DNA of 64,000 nt. Origin: Streptomyces sp. R41 (GTDB lineage Bacteria; Actinomycetota; Actinomycetes; Streptomycetales; Streptomycetaceae). Positions within the stretch are counted from its first letter, which is position 1. The number at the start of each line of letters is the position of its first letter. Location of the stretch: assembly GCF_041053055.1 (NCBI RefSeq), contig NZ_CP163443.1, positions 434,001 through 498,000 on the forward strand, given 5' to 3'. Below are positions 58,573-64,000 of this stretch, in pieces. The notes under the pieces were generated by a model. It ran no database searches and was not told the origin of the DNA. It was given only the letters and a program-made list of their open reading frames with translations. Both the position numbers and the translations under genes were made by a program.

Positions 58573-59466
58573 ATGGAACTGCGCCACCTTCAGCACTTCG
58601 TCGCCGTCGCCGAGGACCAGCACTTCACCCGGGCGGCGGAGCGGCTCATGGTGTCGCAGTCCGGCCTGTCGTCGTCGATCCGCGCCCTGGAGCGGGAGCT
58701 GCAGGCTCCGCTCTTCGTCCGCACCACTCGTCGCGTCACCCTCACGGAGGCCGGTCGCGCGCTGCTTGGCGAGGCGGAGCGGATCCTCGCGCAGGTCCGC
58801 TCGGCGCACGACGCGGTCGCCGCCGTACAGGGCGTGCTGCGCGGCACCCTCTCCCTCGGCACCGAACAGTGCATCGCCGGAGTGCATGTGGCGAGGCTGC
58901 TCGCCGCGTTCCGACGGCGCCACCCCGATGTCGAGATCCGGCTGCGGCAGGCGGGTTCCGGAGCGCTGGCCGAGGAGGTCGCCGCGGGCCGTCTCGATCT
59001 GGCCTTCGCCGTCAAGACGCAGGCCGACACCGAGCAGCTGCGTTCGGTGCCGCTGACCAGCGAGTCCATGACCGTGCTCTGCCATCCCACGCACCACCTT
59101 GCGACCGCCGCCGTGCTCACGCCCGAGGAGCTGGGTGGCGAGGCCTTCGTCGACTTCCACCCCGACTGGGGGCCGCGCCGCACCACGGACGCGGCCTTCG
59201 CGGCGGCGGGCGTGCGACGGACCGTGACCCTTGAGGTCAACGACGTGCACAGCCTTCTGGAGCTCGTCCACGAGGGCCTCGGCATCGCCGTCGTACCACG
59301 GCACTTCGGCCTCAAGCGGGAGGCCGGCGATCTCACCGCCCTCCCCCTCAAGGGCGCCTCCGAGGCGTCGTACGAGACCGTCGCCATGCTGCCGCCGCCG
59401 GAGGCCACCAGTCCGGCGGCGCGGGCGCTGATGAGTCTTCTCGACACCTCGGAAGAGGGGGTCTGA
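58573..59466 (+). CDS. LysR-family regulator
   Basis: A 297-aa regulator. The N-terminal winged helix starts MELRHLQHFVAVAEDQHFTR and includes AERLMVSQSGLSSSIRALER; the rest is the two-lobed ligand domain. TACGCT ends 8 nt before the ATG, so the transcript is probably leaderless. Target is most likely the divergent aldo/keto reductase, through the direct repeats in the shared 128-bp region; autoregulation is also expected since one repeat overlaps its own -10. Confidence 0.94.
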   Translation: MELRHLQHFVAVAEDQHFTRAAERLMVSQSGLSSSIRALERELQAPLFVRTTRRVTLTEAGRALLGEAERILAQVRSAHDAVAAVQGVLRGTLSLGTEQCIAGVHVARLLAAFRRRHPDVEIRLRQAGSGALAEEVAAGRLDLAFAVKTQADTEQLRSVPLTSESMTVLCHPTHHLATAAVLTPEELGGEAFVDFHPDWGPRRTTDAAFAAAGVRRTVTLEVNDVHSLLELVHEGLGIAVVPRHFGLKREAGDLTALPLKGASEASYETVAMLPPPEATSPAARALMSLLDTSEEGV

Positions 59467-59565
59467 CACCACCCCCGAAAGGGCCCCAGCACTCCTGACC
59501 GGCCCGGCCCGCCGCCGCAGACTCGTGACCGTCCAGTACGAGAACTGCGAGGCGGGAGTACCCAG

Positions 59566-61056
59566 ATGACGGATCACACACGACGGACGGTCCTGCGGGG
59601 CGCGGCGGTCGCGGCGGCGGGAGGGCTGGTCGGCGGCATCGGCGGCCGAGCGGGGGCGGCAGCCCCACCCCGCACACAGGACACCCGGCATTACCCCTTC
59701 CTCGAGGGGGCGTTCAAGCCCGTCACCGAGGAGCTGACGGCGTTCGATCTGCCGGTCACCGGACGGATCCCGCGCGAACTGAACGGCCGCTTCCTGCGAA
59801 ACGGCCCCAACGTCCTGGGACTTGAGGACCCTCGTGCCCACCACTGGATGCTCGGCGAGGGCATGGTGCACGGCGTGCGGCTGCGCGACGGCCGCGCCGA
59901 GTGGTACCGCAACCGCTGGGTCCGCTCGTCGTCGGTGGCCAAGAAGCTCGGCGAGCCCTACCCCGGGCCCGTGCCGCCGGACGACTTCCCGTGCAACACC
60001 CATGTCATCGGCCTGGACGGGCGGATCCTGGCGCTCCAGGAGAGCGGGCCCCTGCCGTACGAACTCGACCACGAGCTCAACACCGTGGGTACCTACGACT
60101 TCCGGGGCACTCTCAAGGGGGCCTTCACCGCGCACACCAAGTTCGACGCGGCGGCCGGCGAACTGCACGCGATCGCCTATTACCCGACCTGGGACCATGT
60201 CCGGCACCACGTCATCGATCACACGGGCCGGGTCGTGCGGAGCACGAGGATCCCGGTGGCGGACGGGCCGATGATGCACGACTTCGCGCTCACCGAGAAA
60301 TACGTCGTGATCTTCGATCTGCCCATCACCTTCGACCCCGCGGCCGCGGAGCGTGGCGACCTGGTTCCGTACATCTGGAACGAGAAGCACGCGACGCGCG
60401 TCGGCCTGCTGCCGCGCGCGGGCGGCGAGGTCCGCTGGTTCGAGGTCGAGCCGGTCTACTACTCCCACACACTGAACGCGTACGACGAGGGCTCGTCCGT
60501 GGTCGTCGACATGACGACCTACCCGGCACCCTTCTTTGTCGCGGGCCGCGGCTCCGACGGACCCTACGGAGCGGGCACCGCCTCGCTCGAACGCTGGACC
60601 GTCGACCTGGCCCACGGCCGCGTACGCACCAGGACGATCGACGACCGCCCGCAGGAATTCCCGCGCGTCCACGAGGCGTTGGTGACCCGGCGGCACCGGT
60701 ACGCCTACACCGCGGCCGCCGCCGACATGACGCTGGCGTACATGACGGCCGACGGAAATCCGCCCGACCGTGCCTTCAGCAACGCGCTGATCAAGCACGA
60801 CCTGTTCCGGGGGACCACGCAGGTACACCGCCTGCCGCGGGACGCCGCCGCGGGGGAAGCCGTCTTCGTGCCCGCGCAGGGGGCGAGGGCCGAGGACGAC
60901 GGCTACGCGATCGCGTACGTGCACAACCCCGATCGCGGGGCGGCCGACCTGGTGATCCTGGCCGCCCAGGACTTCATGGGTGAGCCGGTCGCCCGGATCC
61001 ATCTGCCGGGCCGGGTGCCGCTGGGCTTCCACGGGAGCTGGATTCCGGACGCGTGA
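59566..61056 (+). CDS. Carotenoid oxygenase with Tat-type signal
   Basis: A 496-aa RPE65/CCD-type non-haem iron dioxygenase that cleaves a polyene or stilbene double bond. The four Fe ligands appear as His in FTAHTKFD, MMHDFALT, YYSHTLNA and GFHGSW. The N-terminus TRRTVLRGAAVAAAGGLVGG is a Tat-type signal, so the enzyme may be exported, unusual for the family. No carotenoid genes are nearby, so an environmental lignostilbene or apocarotenoid is possible. Start ATG 59566 has GGAG 7-8 nt upstream (GGCGGGAGTACCCAG). Confidence 0.93.
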   Translation: MTDHTRRTVLRGAAVAAAGGLVGGIGGRAGAAAPPRTQDTRHYPFLEGAFKPVTEELTAFDLPVTGRIPRELNGRFLRNGPNVLGLEDPRAHHWMLGEGMVHGVRLRDGRAEWYRNRWVRSSSVAKKLGEPYPGPVPPDDFPCNTHVIGLDGRILALQESGPLPYELDHELNTVGTYDFRGTLKGAFTAHTKFDAAAGELHAIAYYPTWDHVRHHVIDHTGRVVRSTRIPVADGPMMHDFALTEKYVVIFDLPITFDPAAAERGDLVPYIWNEKHATRVGLLPRAGGEVRWFEVEPVYYSHTLNAYDEGSSVVVDMTTYPAPFFVAGRGSDGPYGAGTASLERWTVDLAHGRVRTRTIDDRPQEFPRVHEALVTRRHRYAYTAAAADMTLAYMTADGNPPDRAFSNALIKHDLFRGTTQVHRLPRDAAAGEAVFVPAQGARAEDDGYAIAYVHNPDRGAADLVILAAQDFMGEPVARIHLPGRVPLGFHGSWIPDA

Positions 61057-61083
61057 GGCGCCGCTGTGCGCGATGGTGGACGC

Positions 61084-61584
61084 ATGCATGCAAAGGACAT
61101 CCTCATCGACGCGTACAGCCGCATCCAGGAAGAAGTCCATGCCGCCGTCGAGGGTCTGGCCCCGGACGACCTCAACGCCCGGCCCGCCGAGACCGCCAAC
61201 TCCATCTCATGGCTCATCTGGCATCTCACCCGGGTCCAGGACGACCATGTCGCCGACGCCGCCGAGCTGGACCAGGTCTGGCTGGCGGGGGGCTGGGAGA
61301 AACGCTTCGGGCTCGATCTGCCCCGCCGGGACACCGGGTACGGTCACACCCCGGCGAAAGTGGCCAAGGTGCGGGTGGAGTCGGGCGATCTGCTGATCGG
61401 CTACTACGACGCCGTGCACGAGCAGAGCATGGAGTTCGTGCGCGGGCTGACCGCCAAGGACCTGGAGCGCGTCGTGGACGAGCGCTGGACCCCGCCGGTC
61501 ACCCTCGGCGTACGGCTGGTCAGCGTCCTGGCCGACGATCTGCAACACGTCGGCCAGGCCGCGTACGTACGCGGGCTGCTGTAG
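61084..61584 (+). CDS. DinB-superfamily (DUF664) protein
   Basis: A 166-aa four-helix-bundle protein of the DinB/YfiT group. Metal-binding His are likely in ISWLIWHLTRVQDDHVAD and VLADDLQHVGQAAYVRG. Members in actinobacteria include mycothiol-dependent S-transferases acting on electrophiles; the specific role is unknown. I start at ATG 61084 rather than the GTG at 61066. Its last codons form the first unit of the 28-29 bp tandem repeat shared with the convergent add gene. Confidence 0.88.
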   Translation: MHAKDILIDAYSRIQEEVHAAVEGLAPDDLNARPAETANSISWLIWHLTRVQDDHVADAAELDQVWLAGGWEKRFGLDLPRRDTGYGHTPAKVAKVRVESGDLLIGYYDAVHEQSMEFVRGLTAKDLERVVDERWTPPVTLGVRLVSVLADDLQHVGQAAYVRGLL

Positions 61585-61683
61585 GGCGCGGCCCCGAACG
61601 CGGGCTGCTTCAGGGCGCGGCCCGCACGCGGGATTCGCTGAAGCGTGGCCCGCACCCGGGTTTCCCTAGAGCGCGGCCTCGTA
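61570..61683. repeat. 28-29 bp tandem repeat bridging two convergent gene ends
   Basis: Four degenerate units (from about 61570, 61599, 61627 and 61655), built on CGCGGG...AGGGCGCGGCCC. The first unit contains the dinB stop, the last contains the add stop. Confidence 0.75.
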
Positions 61684-62736
61684 CCCGGGCAGCACCACGT
61701 CGCGGATGAGGGCGTTGCGCTCGTCGAACGGGATGAACGCGCTCTTGATCGCGTTCACTGTGACCGTGCGCAGGTCCTCGACATCCCAGCCCGCCTCCTC
61801 GACCAGCAGCGACATCTCGCGGGTCATCGTCGTGCCCGACACCAGACGGTTGTCGGTGTTGAGGGTGACGCGGAAGCCCAGGTCGCGCAGGGCGGTGATG
61901 GGGTGCTCGGCGATGGAGGTGGCCGCGCCCGTCTGAAGGTTGGACGTCGGGCACATCTCCAGGGCGATACGGCGGTCGCGCACCCAGCCCGCCAGGCGGC
62001 CGAGCTTGCCGTCGACGATGTCCTCGGTGATGCGGACGCCGTGGCCGATGCGCTGGGCGCCGCAGACCTGGAGGGCCTGGTGGATGCTGGGCAGGCCGTG
62101 GGCCTCGCCGGCGTGGATGGTGAACGGGACGCTCTCGCCGCGCAGGTGCTCGAAGGCGGCCAGGTGGTCGGCGGGCGGGAAGCCGTCCTCGGCGCCCGCG
62201 ATGTCGAAGCCGACGACGCCGCCGTCCCGGAACGCCACCGCCAGGTCGGCGATCTCGCGGGTGCGGTCGAACATGCGCATGCCGCACAGCAGGGTGCCGA
62301 CGCGTACGGGGGTACCGGCGGCGGCCGCCTTGGCCATGCCCGCCGCCAGGCCTTCCTGCACGGTCTCGACGACTTCGGGCAGGGTGAGGCCGCCGTTCAC
62401 CATCAGCTCGGGCGCATACCGGACCTCGCCGTAGACGACGCCGTCCTCGGCCAGGTCGAGGACGTACTCTTCTGCGGTGCGCAGCAGGCCCTCGCGGGAC
62501 TGCATCACGGCGAGGGTGTGCTCGAAGGTGGCTATGTAGCGCACCAGGTCACCGGAGTTGGCGGCCTCGTAGTACCAGTCGGCCAGCGCCAGCGGGTCGG
62601 TGGTGGGCAGGGTGTGGCCGACCGTCTCCGCGAGCTCCACGAGGGTGGCGGGGCGCAGACCACCGTCGAGGTGGTCGTGCAGTACGGCCTTGGGGAGGCG
62701 GCGGATGGTGTCGACGTCGATGCGGGGCGCGGTCAT
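61666..62736 (-). CDS. add: Adenosine deaminase
   Basis: A 356-aa zinc enzyme converting adenosine to inosine in purine salvage. The zinc and catalytic motifs are LHDHLDGG (His20, His22), [15 protein letters not shown] and the late [10 protein letters not shown], all in order and at the usual spacing. Length is that of actinobacterial Add. Its C-terminal codons fall in the tandem repeat shared with the dinB end. No other purine genes are adjacent. Confidence 0.96.
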   Translation of the reverse strand: MTAPRIDVDTIRRLPKAVLHDHLDGGLRPATLVELAETVGHTLPTTDPLALADWYYEAANSGDLVRYIATFEHTLAVMQSREGLLRTAEEYVLDLAEDGVVYGEVRYAPELMVNGGLTLPEVVETVQEGLAAGMAKAAAAGTPVRVGTLLCGMRMFDRTREIADLAVAFRDGGVVGFDIAGAEDGFPPADHLAAFEHLRGESVPFTIHAGEAHGLPSIHQALQVCGAQRIGHGVRITEDIVDGKLGRLAGWVRDRRIALEMCPTSNLQTGAATSIAEHPITALRDLGFRVTLNTDNRLVSGTTMTREMSLLVEEAGWDVEDLRTVTVNAIKSAFIPFDERNALIRDVVLPGYEAAL

Positions 62737-62791
62737 GCGTGTCTTTCCTCGGCAGGTTCGGCAGGTGGTGTGCGGCGGGTTCTCGACCGGC

Positions 62792-63190
62792 TCAGGCGGT
62801 GGTGGCCGGCTGGAGCAGGTCCCAGCGGTTTCCGTACAGGTCCTGGAAGACGACGACGGAGCCGTACGGCTCGTGGCGCGGCTCTTCCAGGAAGGTCACG
62901 CCGGCGGCCCGCATCCGCGCGTAGTCGCGGGCGAAGTCGTCGGTGTGCAGGAAGAAGCCCACGCGCCCGCCGGTCTGGTCACCGATCCGGCCGCGCTGCG
63001 CCTCGTTCTTGGCCCGGGCCAGCAGCAGCCCGCTGCCGCCGCCCTCGGTGCCCGGTTCGACGACGACCCAGCGGGAGCCGTCGGGGCGCGGCGTGTCCTC
63101 GACGAGCCGGAATCCGAGGGCTTCGGTGTAGTGGCGGATCGCCTCGTCGTAGTCGTCGACGACGAGGGTGACCAGGGCGATGCGTCTCAT
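62792..63190 (-). CDS. VOC-family (glyoxalase/bleomycin-resistance type) protein
   Basis: A 132-aa single VOC module: [39 protein letters not shown], and the C-terminal [20 protein letters not shown] with the metal-ligand Glu position occupied differently from glyoxalase I. Function unknown; may bind or convert a small electrophile. GGAGGGG precedes the ATG. It is 55 bp upstream of add, possibly cotranscribed with it. Confidence 0.9.
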   Translation of the reverse strand: MRRIALVTLVVDDYDEAIRHYTEALGFRLVEDTPRPDGSRWVVVEPGTEGGGSGLLLARAKNEAQRGRIGDQTGGRVGFFLHTDDFARDYARMRAAGVTFLEEPRHEPYGSVVVFQDLYGNRWDLLQPATTA

Positions 63191-63272
63191 CGGGACCCCT
63201 CCAGGGTTATACGTAACACGTAGCGTACGGCATCCGGTCGGGTGCTCCGGGAACGCTCCCCACCGCTTAATC

Positions 63273-63309
63273 GTCTACAGTTGCGTAGACCGTCTACAGG
63301 TTTGTAGTC
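63273..63309. promoter_or_regulatory. Twin BlaI/MecI-like operators upstream of PAP2
   Basis: GTCTACA-GTTG-CGTAGAC (63273-63290) and GTCTACA-GGTT-TGTAGTC (63292-63309), 19 bp apart, each 6 of 7 symmetrical. The CTACA/TGTAG core is that of the BlaI/MecI/CopY family. No such regulator is inside the window. Confidence 0.55.
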
Positions 63310-63368
63310 AGCACGGGGTGTGGTCTCCTGCCGCGTCCGCCTGACCAGCATGGAAGGGGGCCGCACCG

Positions 63369-64000
63369 ATGTCCGCAGCCCGGCGCATCGCGTCGTCGCG
63401 CGAGGATGCCACGGACCTCGCCGGTTCGACGGCGGTGGGCAGCGCCGTCGCGTTCGTACTCCTGACGCTGGTCCTGATCGGCCGGGACGGCGCGGCGCTG
63501 TTCGGCGACGAGAACCTCGCCTCCTGGTCGGTGGGACACCGCCCGGATGTGGCCCTCGCCCTGGCGCGCGGTGTGACGTACACCGGCACAGGGATCGTTC
63601 CGTACGCGCTGGTCGCCATCGCCGGCCTCGCCCTGGGCCGTACGGCGCGCCGGCGGATCCTCTCCGCCGTCGGCTGTCTCGTCTGTCTGGCCGCCGCGCA
63701 AGCCGTGCGGCACGGGGTGATGTCCCTGGTCGCCCGCCCCCGCCCCGCGACGGCGGACTGGGCCACGCACGCCTCCGGCTGGTCCTTCCCCTCGGGCCAC
63801 ACCACCACATCCGCCGTCACCGGCGGACTGCTCATTCTCGCGGTGCTCGCGCGGGCTTCGCGCGGAAGAAAGTCGCTCGTTCTGGTCATCGGCTGCTGGG
63901 CCGCGCTGGTCGGACTGTCGCGTGTCTACTTGGGAGTTCACTGGTTCTCCGACGTCCTGGGCGGCTGGCTGTTCAGCCTCTGCTGGCTGAGCCTGTGCAC
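63369..64000 (+). CDS. PAP2-superfamily membrane phosphatase, 3' end outside window
   Basis: At least 210 residues of a multi-spanning lipid phosphatase. Motif 2 is SGWSFPSGHTTTSA and motif 3 SRVYLGVHWFSDVLGGW, holding the catalytic His pair. Motif 1 reads MSLVARPRPA, where the usual first Lys is Met. Such enzymes dephosphorylate phosphatidic acid or undecaprenyl diphosphate outside the membrane. GGAAGGGGG lies before the ATG. The coding frame is open to the right edge. It is probably controlled through the twin BlaI-like operators upstream. Confidence 0.9.
   Translation, partial: MSAARRIASSREDATDLAGSTAVGSAVAFVLLTLVLIGRDGAALFGDENLASWSVGHRPDVALALARGVTYTGTGIVPYALVAIAGLALGRTARRRILSAVGCLVCLAAAQAVRHGVMSLVARPRPATADWATHASGWSFPSGHTTTSAVTGGLLILAVLARASRGRKSLVLVIGCWAALVGLSRVYLGVHWFSDVLGGWLFSLCWLSLC

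Noticed and set aside
1..64000. Mobile element, CRISPR array, phage defence genes, tRNA or rRNA
   Set aside because: No transposase, integrase, repeat-spacer array, defence-type nuclease or RNA gene was recognised. The short tandem repeats found have no spacers and no cas genes.
1..64000. TTA codons (bldA-dependent genes)
   Set aside because: The TTA/TAA triplets I checked fall between genes or out of frame. This was a visual check and not exhaustive, so I make no claim.

Overview
The window is high-GC actinobacterial DNA, almost certainly Streptomyces. The evidence is very high third-position GC, many GTG/TTG starts, a melC1-melC2 tyrosinase operon, a streptophobe-family membrane protein, a PopR/ClpP3/ClpP4 locus, and CUT1 sugar-importer genes without their own ATPase, as in Streptomyces that share the MsiK ATPase. 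Coding density is normal for a chromosome. I see no insertion sequence, integrase, prophage, CRISPR array, rRNA or tRNA.

Layout. 1-10.1 kb is an alpha-galactoside/hemicellulose locus: a partial GH95 enzyme, GH27-CBM35 alpha-galactosidase, two permeases, a lipoprotein binding protein and a ROK repressor, all on the minus strand, with a divergent GH36 alpha-galactosidase. 10.2-16.3 kb has a lipoprotein, a translationally coupled GntR / CrtC-like lipocalin / GMC oxidoreductase operon, and a secreted GH64 beta-1,3-glucanase behind a LacI-type palindrome. 16.4-24.0 kb has a sulfite-oxidase-type enzyme, a TetR / FMN-reductase pair with twin operators, an AIM24 protein, a secreted M4 metalloprotease and a TPR / polyprenyl synthetase operon. 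24.1-29.7 kb has an APH-like kinase, an XRE/SDR divergent pair, AlkB, and an MFS/TetR pair with twin operators. 30.1-37.3 kb has tyrosinase, RNase HI, HTH and VOC proteins, an alcohol dehydrogenase and a SpoIIE-type phosphatase.

37.3-46.9 kb has a STAS protein, a response regulator with a hybrid histidine kinase, an SGNH lipoprotein, a TetR protein with a shortened DNA-binding domain, an ABC exporter, a VOC protein, an epoxide hydrolase, a [2Fe-2S] protein and a monooxygenase-fold protein. 46.9-48.9 kb is the ClpP3/ClpP4/PopR proteolysis locus; the second ClpP lacks the catalytic His. 49-56.6 kb is an envelope and signalling block: a DUF6777-like Ser/Pro-tailed protein, the streptophobe protein, a soluble Ser/Thr kinase, an unknown protein, an FHA-FHA-ABC transporter resembling mycobacterial Rv1747, and another unknown protein. 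56.9-64 kb holds an NTF2-like protein with an SDR remnant, a divergent AKR/LysR pair, a Tat-type carotenoid oxygenase, DinB, adenosine deaminase, a VOC protein and a truncated PAP2 phosphatase behind BlaI-like operators.

The least explained features are (i) the GntR/lipocalin/GMC operon, (ii) a perfect 21-bp palindrome set symmetrically between two divergent -10 elements near the TPR/polyprenyl synthetase operon, (iii) the kinase/FHA-ABC module with its triplicated stop/start junction, and (iv) the ClpP pair with one active site incomplete. Many regulators sit beside conspicuous inverted repeats, which gives testable regulator-operator pairs. All functional calls come from reading motifs by eye; no database search was possible.
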